Positions 8,712-18,603 are shown, counted from the stretch's first letter. The stretch is 64,000 bases of DNA from Alcaligenes sp. SDU_A2 (GCF_038237375.1 NZ_CP151273.1:3472001-3536000); one strand, 5' to 3'. Notes: a model not told the origin generated them from the letters alone. Program-made: numbers and translations.

Positions 8712-9413
8712 TCAAGACTGGTTACGCTTGCGGGATGAATCGATGCCCAGTTGCTTGAGCTTACGATACAAGTGCGTCCGCTCCAGGCCGGTACGTTCGG
8801 AAACACGCGTCATGCTGTGATTTTCGCGGCGCAAGTGGTATTCAAAATAAATGCGTTCAAATTCGTCGCGGGCCTCGCGCAGCGGCAAATCCAGGGAAAT
8901 ACTACCCAACTGAGATTCGTCCACTTCAGGTTCGGGTGCCACTGCCGCCGGCACCTGACCCGCAGCAAGAGACGCGACCGGTGCATCGGCACGACGCTCT
9001 GTGCCGTTGATGGCAGGACGTGCCGCTGCCACCAGCGCCTTAGGTGCAACCGTACGCTCCAGCCCCGAAGAGACGGTCTTGAGCAGACGCTGCATGGTAA
9101 TGGGCTTTTCCAGGAAATCCACCGCACCGATGCGTGTGGCCTCCACTGCCGTATCCACCGTGGCATGGCCGCTCATCATGACGACGGGCATGTCCAATAA
9201 ACCTTGCGATGCCCACTCCTTGAGCAGGCTGACGCCGTCGGTATCCGGCATCCAAATATCGAGCAAGACCAGATCGGGACGACCACGCAAGCGCGCCTCG
9301 CGAGCCTGGGCGGCATTTTCCGCCAGCTGAACGCTGTGTCCCTCGTCGTATAGGATTTCCGACAAGAGTTCGCGAATGCCGATTTCGTCATCAACTACCA
9401 GAATTCTGGCCAT
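8712..9413 (-). CDS. NtrX-like response regulator without an AAA+ domain
   Basis: A 233-residue regulator. The receiver domain (about 1-120) has acidic residues VDDE at 7-10, the phospho-acceptor Asp52 in LLDIWMPD, and the conserved Lys in EKP. A Pro/Ala-rich linker follows, then a C-terminal Fis-type helix-turn-helix (NHSMTRVSERTGLERTHLYR, residues about 200-220). Classical NtrX proteins carry a sigma-54-interacting AAA+ domain between these two parts; it is absent here, as in many Burkholderiales. The NtrY-type sensor kinase lies 21 bases upstream in the same direction, so they form a two-component pair, probably tied to nitrogen or redox sensing by family analogy. Confidence 0.9.
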   Translation of the reverse strand: MARILVVDDEIGIRELLSEILYDEGHSVQLAENAAQAREARLRGRPDLVLLDIWMPDTDGVSLLKEWASQGLLDMPVVMMSGHATVDTAVEATRIGAVDFLEKPITMQRLLKTVSSGLERTVAPKALVAAARPAINGTERRADAPVASLAAGQVPAAVAPEPEVDESQLGSISLDLPLREARDEFERIYFEYHLRRENHSMTRVSERTGLERTHLYRKLKQLGIDSSRKRNQS

Positions 9414-9434
9414 ATAGCGTCACCTACGTACTTT

Positions 9435-11819
9435 TTACGCATTATCGTTTGCTTGCCGCCCGGAGTCCAGACGAATATGCTGGTCCGCCAGTCGGGTCAG
9501 GAGGATGGAAATGCGCGCCCCCCCCTCGCGGCGATTGGAAACATCGATCCTGCCGCCGTGCTCCTCGATGATTTTCTTTACTATAGCAAGTCCCAGGCCC
9601 GTACCGGTGGGCTTGGTGGTTACGTACGGTTCAAAAACACGCGCCAACATCTGGGGCTCGAATCCTGGGCCGTTGTCGGCGACGACAAAACGGACCGCGC
9701 CAGGCGAGTCTGCTCCTTCTATGCCAGCCATCATGGTTTTAACAAATACACGCGCCTGGTCAAGTGATTGATCCTGGGCGGCCGCTTCACGCGCATTGGC
9801 CAGCAAATTATGGATGACCTGACGCAACTGCGTAGGATCACCCTGGATCAAAGGCAGATCCGGGTCCAACTCCACATCAATTGCCACCGTGTAACCATCA
9901 TCGCGCACCATGCCGTCCACCGGGTCCCAACCATAAAGAGTCAGCACTTCGGTGATCAGCTCGTTGATATTGATGTCCTGCATCTGAGTGGCCGGCTTGC
10001 GCGCATATTCCCGAAAGTCTTCCACCATTTTTTTGAGCGAGCCGACCTGATTGACAATGGTATTGGTGTAGCGCAGCAACATGGCGGCATGCGTCTGGTC
10101 CAACTGCGACTCCAGCTTCATGGCCAGACGTTCGGCCGAGAGCTGAATAGGTGTCAGCGGATTTTTGATCTCGTGCGCCAGCCGGCGCGCCACCTCACTC
10201 CAGGCCACCAGACGGCTGGCAGAGATGACATCCGTAATATCGTCGAACACAACCAGATAGCCTGTCGCCTGGCCATCCACCCGCAGCAACGTACCCCGCG
10301 CCAGCACGGTGACAATCGTGTCACGAGCCTCATTGGCCTGACCCATCTCCAACTCGAATTGCTGCTGCCAATACGGGTGCTCCGAACCCATCGCCTGATG
10401 GGCGGAAAACGCATCGCGAATCACCGAAGCAAACTTCAGCGCACCATCCAATGTCTCCAGAGGACGCCCTTTGATGGAACGCAAATCCACGTGCAGGATG
10501 CGCTGCGCCCCCTGGTTGAACATCGTCACGCGAAACATCTCATCAAAGGCCAACACCCCGCTGGACAGATTGCTGAGCACCGACTCCAAATAGACGTTAG
10601 AGCGCTCCAGCTGCAAGCGGTTTCTCTCGACCATGCGACGTGCCTCGTCCAACTGCCGGGTCATGGCATTGAAGGAACGGGTCAACTGGCCAACTTCGTC
10701 CTTGGCGGGCGGCTCTGGCAAGGGGCGATAATCGCCCACGCCGACAGCCTGGGTACCGGCTGCCAGCGTCAACAGCGGTCGGGTCAGGCGACGCGACAGC
10801 GCCAAGGCGGCGGCTACCGCCGTGAACACCGCCAAGATCAACGCCAGGGTCAGGGTAATGCCATACAGCTTGCGCAGCCCCTGACGCGACAAGGCCAGTT
10901 CCTGATAGTCACGGAATCCCTGCTGGACCTGGTTAGCATTGCGAGCAATCTTGTCCGGCACCGGCTGTATTACCTGCAGCCAGCGGGCATCGGCATTGCC
11001 GCCCAGCGAAGCCGTGAATCGATTGGCGTCCGCCAACGGCAGCACAATACGTAGGCGCAAGCCGGTCGATTCGGCAGACACGCCGCTGTCGTCGGCTGTG
11101 CCATCGGCGGCGGGCTGGTCATCGTCCACCTCGGCTGCCGAGTACTGACGAGAAATACGCAGCTGATTCATGACGCTGGAAGGCGGCATGTCCGGCAGCA
11201 AAATATCGTAGCGAGACGAAGAAAATGCCAGCAAACGACCATTGCTGGAAAAAATCATGGCCTCGGACACTCCGCTGTTCTCTCGCAGCGAGGTCAGCAG
11301 ACCGCTGTAATGCGCGCCATCGGTTTTGTTCAGCGCATTCACCATCTCGTGAGCCCGACCTTCCAGCTCATTCAGTTGAGAATCCAGAGCTGCCCGCCCC
11401 AGGCTCAAGCCGGATTCCAGCGCCGTATCCACGCGCACGTTGAACCAGGACTCGATCGAACGCGACATGAACTGCACCGACAGAATGTAAATGAGCGCCC
11501 CCGGAATAATGCCGATCAAGGTGAAATAAAAAGCAAAGCGGGCTGTCATGCGCGCGCCGAACTGACGCCGCCGTATCTGTCGTATCAGCCGCGCAGTCAG
11601 CAGCAACACCCAGGAAATAAGCGTGGCCGCCAGAACCCCGTTAAGTACCAGCAACAAGTCGTATTGCTGCGCATAGCGCGAAGCATTGCCCGTGGACCAG
11701 ACCAGCAAGGAAAACAAGGCCAAAGCGCTGATCGCCGCCCCGACCAGGGCGGTGCGCAGAATCCAGCGAATCAAGGCCGGGGCTCGGCGACGGAGACGGA
11801 GAAAGAAAAGGTTTTCCAT
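9435..11819 (-). CDS. ntrY: NtrY-type membrane sensor histidine kinase
   Basis: A 794-residue kinase from the ATG at 11819; an upstream alternative at 11837 adds six residues. It has N-terminal membrane segments (about 15-100), a periplasmic or extracytoplasmic sensor part, another membrane helix near 310, a HAMP segment (RRLTRPLLTLAAGTQAV), and a PAS-like region. The HisKA box is EVARRLAHEIKNPLTPIQLS and the HATPase domain shows NLLANAREAA, DNGPGF and GTGLGLAIVKKI. It phosphorylates the adjacent receiver-HTH regulator by inference. The start overlaps the end of the DUF4390 gene by about 50 bases, pointing to coupled translation. Confidence 0.93.
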   Translation of the reverse strand: MENLFFLRLRRRAPALIRWILRTALVGAAISALALFSLLVWSTGNASRYAQQYDLLLVLNGVLAATLISWVLLLTARLIRQIRRRQFGARMTARFAFYFTLIGIIPGALIYILSVQFMSRSIESWFNVRVDTALESGLSLGRAALDSQLNELEGRAHEMVNALNKTDGAHYSGLLTSLRENSGVSEAMIFSSNGRLLAFSSSRYDILLPDMPPSSVMNQLRISRQYSAAEVDDDQPAADGTADDSGVSAESTGLRLRIVLPLADANRFTASLGGNADARWLQVIQPVPDKIARNANQVQQGFRDYQELALSRQGLRKLYGITLTLALILAVFTAVAAALALSRRLTRPLLTLAAGTQAVGVGDYRPLPEPPAKDEVGQLTRSFNAMTRQLDEARRMVERNRLQLERSNVYLESVLSNLSSGVLAFDEMFRVTMFNQGAQRILHVDLRSIKGRPLETLDGALKFASVIRDAFSAHQAMGSEHPYWQQQFELEMGQANEARDTIVTVLARGTLLRVDGQATGYLVVFDDITDVISASRLVAWSEVARRLAHEIKNPLTPIQLSAERLAMKLESQLDQTHAAMLLRYTNTIVNQVGSLKKMVEDFREYARKPATQMQDININELITEVLTLYGWDPVDGMVRDDGYTVAIDVELDPDLPLIQGDPTQLRQVIHNLLANAREAAAQDQSLDQARVFVKTMMAGIEGADSPGAVRFVVADNGPGFEPQMLARVFEPYVTTKPTGTGLGLAIVKKIIEEHGGRIDVSNRREGGARISILLTRLADQHIRLDSGRQANDNA

Positions 11820-12355
11820 GGGGTAGCAAGCGACCATGCAGAACTATTGATGGCATCCACCTGAAAAGGACGTGCCAACAAGGATGTATCCAGCCGCAGC
11901 CTCAGACGGCCCCGGTATTCCTGGTCGTGTTCCAGATCGGCCACATACGCAACAGACCAGCCCCGGATATGCCGCAGCATGTCCAAGGCATCGTTCATGG
12001 ACGATTCAGGCAAGGACAAATCGCCCGTGCCCACGCGCCACTGGCGGGTCAACGCGTTATACACGACCCGCCAGGTCTGTTGCTCTTTAACTACATTTCG
12101 ATCAAACCACCACCAACGCGGCTGGGCGACTTCGACCTCTGCCGTGAAATACAAGGGCACGCCTTTTTCCGCCGCGTTACGTAATTCGTCGCTCAACTCG
12201 AAATCGATATCGGCATCGATATACAGCTTTTGATCCCGAATATGCGGCTCTACCTTGACGACCCGCTCTCCTGACGCCGTTACCGGCACGATGTCCTGGG
12301 CAGAGGTCAGCGCGCAATAAAAAATCAGCAGAAAGGACAGAAAAACGCGCCGCAT
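11771..12355 (-). CDS. DUF4390 secreted protein
   Basis: A 194-residue protein of unknown function. It has a cleavable signal peptide (MRRVFLSFLLIFYCALTSA), then a soluble domain with the family-type stretch QPRWWWFDRNVV and the RRWRVG-like segment seen here as RQWRVGTGDL. The ATG at 12355 is preferred to a TTG at 12370. DUF4390 genes usually sit between rsmB and ntrY in Burkholderiales, as here, which suggests an envelope role connected with the kinase, but none is established. Confidence 0.85.
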   Translation of the reverse strand: MRRVFLSFLLIFYCALTSAQDIVPVTASGERVVKVEPHIRDQKLYIDADIDFELSDELRNAAEKGVPLYFTAEVEVAQPRWWWFDRNVVKEQQTWRVVYNALTRQWRVGTGDLSLPESSMNDALDMLRHIRGWSVAYVADLEHDQEYRGRLRLRLDTSLLARPFQVDAINSSAWSLATPWKTFSFSVSVAEPRP

Positions 12356-12403
12356 CGGGATCAACCGCAAGGAAAGGAGAAACAGTACCCGTATTGTGAC
12401 AAC

Positions 12404-13753
12404 TCAAGCACGGCGCGTAAATAAAGCATAAAAAAAGCCATCGCCATCAGCCAGCGAACGGCCCGGCACGCCGGGCAGAATCTGACCCGGCGAGGGCAAC
12501 AGCTCGGCCTTGGGGTGGCGCGCCAGAAAAGCCTCGACCTGTTGCTGGCCTTCAGCCGGGAAAATCGAGCAAGTCGAATAAAGCATATGGCCGCCCACGC
12601 CCAAGGTCGACCACAGGGCACTGAGAATCGAGGCCTGCAGCCGGGCCGTATCCGCCACATCGGATTCGCGTCGTAGCCAGCGTATGTCAGGATGACGGCG
12701 CACAATGCCCGATGCCGTGCAAGGCACGTCCGCCAAAATCGCGTCAAAAGGCTTGCCGTCCCACCACTGATCGGGCCGCGCCGCATTGCCGCGCCGAATC
12801 TGCACTCGTTCGCCATCCAACCCCAGACGATGCAAGTTCTGCGACACTCGCTGCAAGCGCTCGGCGTCCGAGTCCAGCGCGGTCAGCTCCAGATCCGCCT
12901 GCTCCAGCAAATGCGCAGTTTTGCCGCCGGGTGCGGCGCATGCGTCAAGCACGCGCATGCCATCGCGTACCGGCAACAGCAGACCGGCCTGTTGGGCCGA
13001 CCAGTCCTGCACCGACCACCAACCCAGATCGAAACCGGGGATCGCATGCACCGGCAGAGCTTTATCAAGAGTGACAGCCCCCGTTCCGGGCGAACTCGAC
13101 GCAATGCCGGCTTCGTCCAGCACCGCCCGCAACCGCTCCACCGTGCACCGCCGCTGATTAACACGCAAGGTCATAGGGCCGGGGCGATTCGCCGCCTCCA
13201 GCAATGCCTCCCAATCGCGGGGGTAGGCGCGGCGCAATTCTTTGACCCACCAGCCGGGATGATTCCACCGGGCTTCTGGACGGGACTCGACCTGCGCTAA
13301 AATGGCGTCGCGCTCACGCGTAAAACGACGCAGCACACCATTAACCAAGCCCTTGGATTGACGCAGCGCCGCCTGGCTGTCGGCGGCACGCACGGCCTGA
13401 TCCACCACGGTATGCACCGCGTAGACAGGCACGTCGGGCCGATCGGCAAAAGCGTCAGGGTCGGCCTGCACGCGCATGGCCGTATCCAGCAAGGCCAAGG
13501 ACACCATCAGCAAGGCATCCAGCCAGGCATTGCCCGGCTGACGCGGCACCAGGGTAATGCGTATCTGGCGCGCATGCCCCAGACGGCGCAGCACATGAAA
13601 GCTAATGGATTGCACGGCCGCCCGGGCAGGTGCCGGCGTGGCGGCCAGACTGTCGGACAAGGACTTGCCCGCCAGCACGCCTTCAATATGGCGGGCGCTA
13701 AGCAGCAGGACTTCGGACAAGGGCAAAGATGGAGAAGAGTGCGTGTCGGACAC
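12404..13753 (-). CDS. rsmB: 16S rRNA (cytosine(967)-C5)-methyltransferase
   Basis: A 449-residue enzyme with an N-terminal NusB-like RNA-binding domain (about 1-150) and a C-terminal Rossmann methyltransferase. SAM motif I is VLDACAAPGGKTAHLLEQ. Motif IV, ADVPCTASGIVRRHPDIRW, and motif VI, LYSTCSI, each supply one of the two catalytic cysteines of m5C enzymes. The only start that keeps the N-terminal domain is a GTG at 13753. It leads the rsmB-DUF4390-ntrY-regulator run on the minus strand. Confidence 0.94.
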   Translation of the reverse strand: MSDTHSSPSLPLSEVLLLSARHIEGVLAGKSLSDSLAATPAPARAAVQSISFHVLRRLGHARQIRITLVPRQPGNAWLDALLMVSLALLDTAMRVQADPDAFADRPDVPVYAVHTVVDQAVRAADSQAALRQSKGLVNGVLRRFTRERDAILAQVESRPEARWNHPGWWVKELRRAYPRDWEALLEAANRPGPMTLRVNQRRCTVERLRAVLDEAGIASSSPGTGAVTLDKALPVHAIPGFDLGWWSVQDWSAQQAGLLLPVRDGMRVLDACAAPGGKTAHLLEQADLELTALDSDAERLQRVSQNLHRLGLDGERVQIRRGNAARPDQWWDGKPFDAILADVPCTASGIVRRHPDIRWLRRESDVADTARLQASILSALWSTLGVGGHMLYSTCSIFPAEGQQQVEAFLARHPKAELLPSPGQILPGVPGRSLADGDGFFYALFTRRA

Positions 13754-13910
13754 AGGAAAACCGATAGTAAAGAAAATATGTCTGCGACTTTAGCACTAAT
13801 TGCCACATTGCCCGGGCCGCACACCAAAGATCGGCGCGCATGAGCGCGACGGACGTTAAAATCAAGCCAATTTCCCAATTTCGAGCCGTAAGGCTCCTGA
13901 AGGACCTTTT

Positions 13911-15230
13911 ATGACCGCCCCAAAAGTCGGATTCGTGAGCCTGGGCTGCCCCAAGGCACTGGTAGACTCCGAACGCATCCTGACCCAGCTGCGCACCGAC
14001 GGCTACCAGATCACCCCCAGCTACGACAACGCCGACGTAGTGGTGGTCAATACCTGTGGCTTTATTGACAGCGCCAAGGCCGAATCTCTGGAAGCCATTG
14101 GCGAAGCCTTGGCCGAAAACGGCCGGGTCATTGTCACCGGCTGCATGGGCGTAGACGAAGGCCTGATCCGCGAGGTGCATCCTTCGGTTCTGTCCGTTTC
14201 CGGCCCGCAGCAGTACGAACAAGTGCTGCGCGCTGTGCGCGAAGCCGCCCCGCCGTCGCTGGACCACAATCCCTACATTGATCTGGTGCCCCCGCAAGGC
14301 ATCAAGTTGACCCCGCGCCACTACGCCTATCTGAAGATATCCGAAGGCTGCAACCACAGTTGCAGCTTCTGTATCATCCCGTCCATGCGCGGCAAACTGG
14401 TCAGCCGCCCCGTGGGAGACGTATTGGGCGAGGCCGAGCGTCTGGTCAAGGCCGGCGTCAAGGAACTGCTGGTTATCTCCCAGGACACCAGTGCCTACGG
14501 CGTGGACATCCGCCAACGCACCGGCTTTTGGAACGGCCGCCCCGTCAAAAGCAGCATGGTGGACCTGAGCGCCGCCCTGTCCGAGCTGGGTGCCTGGGTA
14601 CGGCTGCACTATGTTTACCCCTACCCGCACGTAGATAACATCATCCCCTTAATGGCCGAAGGCAAAGTGCTGCCTTATCTGGATATTCCGTTCCAGCACG
14701 CCAGCCCATCGGTACTGCGCGCCATGAAACGCCCGGCATTCGAGGACCGCACCCTGTCGCGCATCAAGCAGTGGCGTCAGGACTGCCCGGATCTGACTAT
14801 CCGCTCTACCTTTATCGTAGGCTTTCCCGGCGAAACCGAGGACGACTTCCAATACCTGCTGGACTGGATGAGCGAGGCCCAACTGGATCGCGTCGGCTGT
14901 TTCCAGTACTCGCCGGTAGAAGGCGCGCCCGCCAACAAACTGGATGGCGTGGTTCCTGACGAAATCAAGCAAGAACGCTGGGAACGCTTTATGGAGCACC
15001 AGCAAGCCATCTCCACCGCCCGCCTAGCCGCCAAGGTAGGCCGCGAAATGGATGTGCTGATCGACGAAATCGACGAAGACGGCGATGCCATCGGCCGCTC
15101 CAGCGCCGATGCGCCCGAAATCGACGGCAACGTATTCATTACCAGCCCGCAAACGCTGGAACCCGGCCAGATGGTACGCGTGCGCATTACCGATTCCAGC
15201 GAATACGATCTGTTCGCTGAGGCAGTTTGA
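13911..15230 (+). CDS. rimO: Ribosomal protein uS12 methylthiotransferase
   Basis: A 439-residue radical-SAM enzyme that adds a methylthio group to the conserved aspartate of ribosomal protein S12. The N-terminal UPF0004 domain supplies cysteines in [21 protein letters not shown] and VTGCMG for the auxiliary Fe-S cluster. The radical-SAM motif CNHSCSFC (CxxxCxxC) is near residue 150, and a C-terminal TRAM domain follows. The start ATG has a GGACC-type site just upstream. It is divergent from rsmB. Confidence 0.96.
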   Translation: MTAPKVGFVSLGCPKALVDSERILTQLRTDGYQITPSYDNADVVVVNTCGFIDSAKAESLEAIGEALAENGRVIVTGCMGVDEGLIREVHPSVLSVSGPQQYEQVLRAVREAAPPSLDHNPYIDLVPPQGIKLTPRHYAYLKISEGCNHSCSFCIIPSMRGKLVSRPVGDVLGEAERLVKAGVKELLVISQDTSAYGVDIRQRTGFWNGRPVKSSMVDLSAALSELGAWVRLHYVYPYPHVDNIIPLMAEGKVLPYLDIPFQHASPSVLRAMKRPAFEDRTLSRIKQWRQDCPDLTIRSTFIVGFPGETEDDFQYLLDWMSEAQLDRVGCFQYSPVEGAPANKLDGVVPDEIKQERWERFMEHQQAISTARLAAKVGREMDVLIDEIDEDGDAIGRSSADAPEIDGNVFITSPQTLEPGQMVRVRITDSSEYDLFAEAV

Positions 15231-15261
15231 TTACAGGCCATTTTCTCTAGCTCGTTCGCCA

Positions 15262-15287
15262 ACTCCCCGGCCCTACTACCGGGGAGT
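15262..15287 (+). terminator. Hairpin after rimO
   Basis: A perfect 9-bp stem, ACTCCCCGG (15262-15270) with CCGGGGAGT (15279-15287), lies between rimO and the next gene and is followed by GCTGTTATT rather than a clean U run. It could be a weak terminator or an attenuator before the membrane sulfatase gene. Confidence 0.5.
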
Positions 15288-15298
15288 GCTGTTATTAC

Positions 15299-16966
15299 AT
15301 GAAAAAAACTCTGTTCATCGATTTTGCCGTCGTCACCGCACTGGCATTTTTTCAGCACTATCTTCTGCAGGATCATCTGAACTTCATTTTCCTGGACGAT
15401 GCAGGAAACTATCGCTGGGTGCCTCTTGCCTTGTCCATAGCCCCACTGTTCGCGCTTTATTTTCTTCTAAGGACATTGTTGCCCTGCCTGGCTGCAGCAG
15501 CAGTCGCGGCTGGCACGACATTTCTGCTGACCAAAATCAACACGACCAAACAGGCATTAACCACCGCACCGTTGTCTTGGAGCGACATTACCCGCACCGA
15601 CAATTTTTCGGTGATTCCACACTACATAAACCTGCACCATGTGATCTACATTGCCCTGGTTATCGTTAGCATTATTGCGCTATCGCGTGTTGATAAGACC
15701 CAACGATTGAAAGTCACCGGCTTAATGCTGGCTTTGCTTTTAGGAGCAGTCTCACTGCACCCTTACTTCACGGGTCTTAACAATCGCCTCAGCCAGCACG
15801 TTAAATTCGAACTGACACGCCAGGACGTGAATTATGTCGTTTGGGATTGGCCAGTCAACATCCGTAAAAACGGACTGCTGACACACTTGATCCAAACTAG
15901 TCAGCGTCGCATTCCCCCTCTCCCCACCCCCCATGAGCAAGAGCAATTCTCCATTCTGAGCGTCCAGCAAACGCCAGCCCTTGCGGCCCCATCCAATATT
16001 ATCATCATCTTGTGCGAGGCCTGCTGGCATGACGAACAGCATTTCAAAGCGGCATTTCAGCCACTTGTTCAGACCGGCTTCAAGGCTTTTCGGGGGATAT
16101 CGCCCGTCTATGGCGGGGGTACCGTCAATGCGTCTTTCGAACTGCTGACCGGGCTACCCGCAAACGGAGCCCTGAACGGGATAATTTACCAGGAATACAC
16201 GCAGTTATTGGCGCCTAATGTGCAAAGCTGGCCCAGGGCTCTGGAGCAGGCGGGCTATGCCAGCATTTCTTTGCACAACCATTACCGCCAGTTTTGGAAT
16301 CGAGACATCATTAATCGAAAACTCGGCTTCCGCCAGTTCGTCTCGTTGGAAGACATGAATTACGAGGGCCCTATCTGGGCAAATGACAATATTTTGTTTA
16401 AGTCTGCGCTAGAGCGAATAGGTCGAGGCAGATTGCCTCACTTCCAGTTCATTACAACCGTATCTACACATGGTAGATACGAACCTAAAAATGGAGATGA
16501 CGGCGAAGGCGAATATGAATCCAAGCTAACTCTAGCTATCTCCGAAGTCGCTGATTTTTCAAAAAAACTGCTACAACATGCACCCGACTCCATGATTTTG
16601 GTTGTAGGAGACCATAAGCCTGGCCTAACACGGTTTTTTCATCGCGAGCGAATTTTTCAGGACGAGCATTTCTTTAACACAGGCTCCGGCAACGATGATT
16701 ATCTATTTAAGTACTCGACTCCCCAATCCATGTTGGGCGATGTACCAGGCTACATTTACTATAAGGACCGTGACCTCAGTGAGCTCTTGAATCATCAACC
16801 TTTCTTCTGCCTGACACAAATACTCAACGAAGCCTCGATACGCATCGCGCTTCCTGCGTTCAACTATGCACAGCATCAAGCCATCTGTTCCCCCAATACA
16901 TCACTGACCTATACTCAACGTAGCAACTCCTATCCCGACTGGCTGTATTCAGCGTCCTTATTCTGA
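15299..16966 (+). CDS. LTA-synthase/OpgB-like membrane sulfatase-superfamily phosphotransferase
   Basis: A 555-residue protein with about four to five N-terminal membrane segments (residues 5-155) and a C-terminal alkaline-phosphatase-like domain outside the membrane. Metal-site and nucleophile motifs are IIIILCEACW (Glu near 240), GGGTVNASFE with candidate nucleophile Thr275, STHGRY, and VVGDHKPG (Asp438-His439). Relatives transfer phosphoglycerol or phosphoethanolamine from phospholipid to a glycan (LtaS, OpgB, EptA-type). In a Gram-negative it most likely decorates a periplasmic glucan or LPS; the donor and acceptor are not shown. Codon use is visibly more AT-rich than rimO or galE beside it, which hints at acquisition. 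Confidence 0.82.
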   Translation: MKKTLFIDFAVVTALAFFQHYLLQDHLNFIFLDDAGNYRWVPLALSIAPLFALYFLLRTLLPCLAAAAVAAGTTFLLTKINTTKQALTTAPLSWSDITRTDNFSVIPHYINLHHVIYIALVIVSIIALSRVDKTQRLKVTGLMLALLLGAVSLHPYFTGLNNRLSQHVKFELTRQDVNYVVWDWPVNIRKNGLLTHLIQTSQRRIPPLPTPHEQEQFSILSVQQTPALAAPSNIIIILCEACWHDEQHFKAAFQPLVQTGFKAFRGISPVYGGGTVNASFELLTGLPANGALNGIIYQEYTQLLAPNVQSWPRALEQAGYASISLHNHYRQFWNRDIINRKLGFRQFVSLEDMNYEGPIWANDNILFKSALERIGRGRLPHFQFITTVSTHGRYEPKNGDDGEGEYESKLTLAISEVADFSKKLLQHAPDSMILVVGDHKPGLTRFFHRERIFQDEHFFNTGSGNDDYLFKYSTPQSMLGDVPGYIYYKDRDLSELLNHQPFFCLTQILNEASIRIALPAFNYAQHQAICSPNTSLTYTQRSNSYPDWLYSASLF

Positions 16967-16998
16967 CCCTGAACATCTAATGTTCCGCAAGAAACCCT

Positions 16999-17523
16999 AT
17001 GCCTATCTATCAACTAGATCAACTGTCCCCAATCATCAATAGCTCCAGCTATATCGCTGAACAAGCTATGGTGATCGGTAATGTCATACTGAAAGAAGGC
17101 ACCAGCGTATGGCCAGGCGCCGTCATCCGCGGCGACAACGAGACCATCACCGTGGGCGCCGGCTCCAATGTGCAGGAAGGCGCGGTGCTGCATACCGACC
17201 CAGGTTTTCCGCTGGATATCGGCGAGCACGTCACCATCGGCCACCAGGCCATGCTGCACGGCTGCACCATCGGCGACGGGGCCTTGATCGGCATTCAGGC
17301 CGTGGTGCTGAACGGCGCCGTCATCGGACGCGACTGCCTGGTGGGCGCGGGCGCTCTGGTTACTGAAGGCAAGGTCTTTCCCGAGCGCAGCCTGATCATC
17401 GGCTCGCCCGCCAAGGCCGTTCGCACCCTGAGCGATGACGATGTGGCCAAGCTGCGGCGCAATGCCCAGGTCTATGCTGAACGCGCGGCGCACTACAAGA
17501 CGGCGCTCAAGCGCCTGGACTAA
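16999..17523 (+). CDS. Gamma-carbonic-anhydrase-family hexapeptide protein
   Basis: A 174-residue left-handed beta-helix protein made of hexapeptide repeats (residues about 15-135). Candidate metal-binding histidines occur in AVLHTDP, VTIGHQAML and LHGCTIG, in the positions used by Cam/CaiE/PaaY/YrdA-type proteins. The protein should trimerise in the cytoplasm. Many members have only weak or no hydratase activity, so the exact reaction is open. It ends 34 bases before galE on the same strand. Confidence 0.88.
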   Translation: MPIYQLDQLSPIINSSSYIAEQAMVIGNVILKEGTSVWPGAVIRGDNETITVGAGSNVQEGAVLHTDPGFPLDIGEHVTIGHQAMLHGCTIGDGALIGIQAVVLNGAVIGRDCLVGAGALVTEGKVFPERSLIIGSPAKAVRTLSDDDVAKLRRNAQVYAERAAHYKTALKRLD

Positions 17524-17557
17524 CCCCTTCACCGTCATCTTATTGGAGACGTATCCG

Positions 17558-18565
17558 ATGACCCGCAAGATTCTCGTCACCGGTGGAACCGGTTTCATTG
17601 GTTCCCACACCTGCCTTGAACTGATCGCCGACGGCTATCAGGTCCTGGTATTGGACAATCTGTCCAACAGCCAGGAAAGCGTGCTGGATGCGCTTGAGCA
17701 GATCAGCGGAGTCCGGCCCGAGTTCATCCGCGGCGACATCCGCGACCGCGTCCTGCTGGACCGCATTTTCCAAGAACACGACATTGCCGCCGTCATCCAT
17801 TTTGCCGGTTTGAAGGCCGTCGGCGAATCCGTTTCCCAGCCGCTGAACTACTACGACAACAATATCGCCGGCACCGTCACCCTGATGCAGGCCATGCAGC
17901 AGGCCGACGTGCGCAGCCTGGTGTTTTCGTCCTCGGCCACCGTTTACGGCGATCCGCAGCAGCTTCCCATTCCCGAAGACCACCCTCTGTCGGCCACCAA
18001 TCCTTACGGCCACACCAAGCTGGTCCTGGAAGAGATCATAGGCAACGTCTACCAAAGCGAGCCCGGCTGGCACATCGGATTGCTGCGCTACTTCAACCCC
18101 GTGGGTGCACATCCATCCGGGCTGATCGGCGAGGCCCCGCAAGGCGTGCCCAACAACCTGATGCCGTATATTGCCCAAGTGGCCAGCGGGCAACGTGAGC
18201 AAGTCCAGGTCTTCGGTCAGGACTACGACACACCCGACGGCACGGGGGTGCGCGACTACATCCACGTCATGGACCTGGCCCAGGGTCATGTCGCCGCCTT
18301 GCGCTACCTGCAAGAGAACAAGCCCGAGTTGCTGGCCGTGAACCTGGGCACCGGCCGCGGTTACTCCGTACTGGAAATGATCCAGGCGTTCGCTCGCAGC
18401 AGCGGCCGCGATATCCCCTACACCATTGCACCACGCCGTCCCGGCGACATTGCCTCCTGCTGGGCCGACACCCGGCTGGCCCGCGAAAAGCTGAACTGGA
18501 CCGCGGACAAGGACATCCAGGAAATGTGCGATGACGCCTGGCGCTGGCAGGCGACCCGATCCTGA
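17558..18565 (+). CDS. galE: UDP-glucose 4-epimerase
   Basis: A 335-residue short-chain-dehydrogenase epimerase interconverting UDP-glucose and UDP-galactose (or the N-acetyl forms), feeding cell-surface glycans. The NAD loop GGTGFIGSH is at residues 8-16, the catalytic SSSATVYG supplies Ser/Thr, and the Tyr-x3-Lys is in NPYGHTK. The C-terminal half shows LRYFNPVGAHPSGLIGE and RDYIHVMDLA, both diagnostic. I chose the ATG at 17558; the same frame extends upstream but overlaps the carbonic-anhydrase-like gene. It is far from the main polysaccharide cluster (32-50 kb). Confidence 0.95.
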   Translation: MTRKILVTGGTGFIGSHTCLELIADGYQVLVLDNLSNSQESVLDALEQISGVRPEFIRGDIRDRVLLDRIFQEHDIAAVIHFAGLKAVGESVSQPLNYYDNNIAGTVTLMQAMQQADVRSLVFSSSATVYGDPQQLPIPEDHPLSATNPYGHTKLVLEEIIGNVYQSEPGWHIGLLRYFNPVGAHPSGLIGEAPQGVPNNLMPYIAQVASGQREQVQVFGQDYDTPDGTGVRDYIHVMDLAQGHVAALRYLQENKPELLAVNLGTGRGYSVLEMIQAFARSSGRDIPYTIAPRRPGDIASCWADTRLAREKLNWTADKDIQEMCDDAWRWQATRS

Positions 18566-18570
18566 CCAAG

Positions 18571-18603
18571 CAACGTGCCATCGCCATTGGCGATGGCACG
18601 TTG
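18571..18603 (+). terminator. Perfect 15-bp hairpin after galE
   Basis: CAACGTGCCATCGCC pairs exactly with GGCGATGGCACGTTG around a three-base loop. No U run follows, so it may protect or end the galE transcript through another mechanism. Confidence 0.55.

Noticed and set aside
9768-11054. 428-codon plus-strand frame opposite ntrY
   Set aside because: Antisense shadow; the ntrY frame shows all kinase motifs, the opposite frame none.
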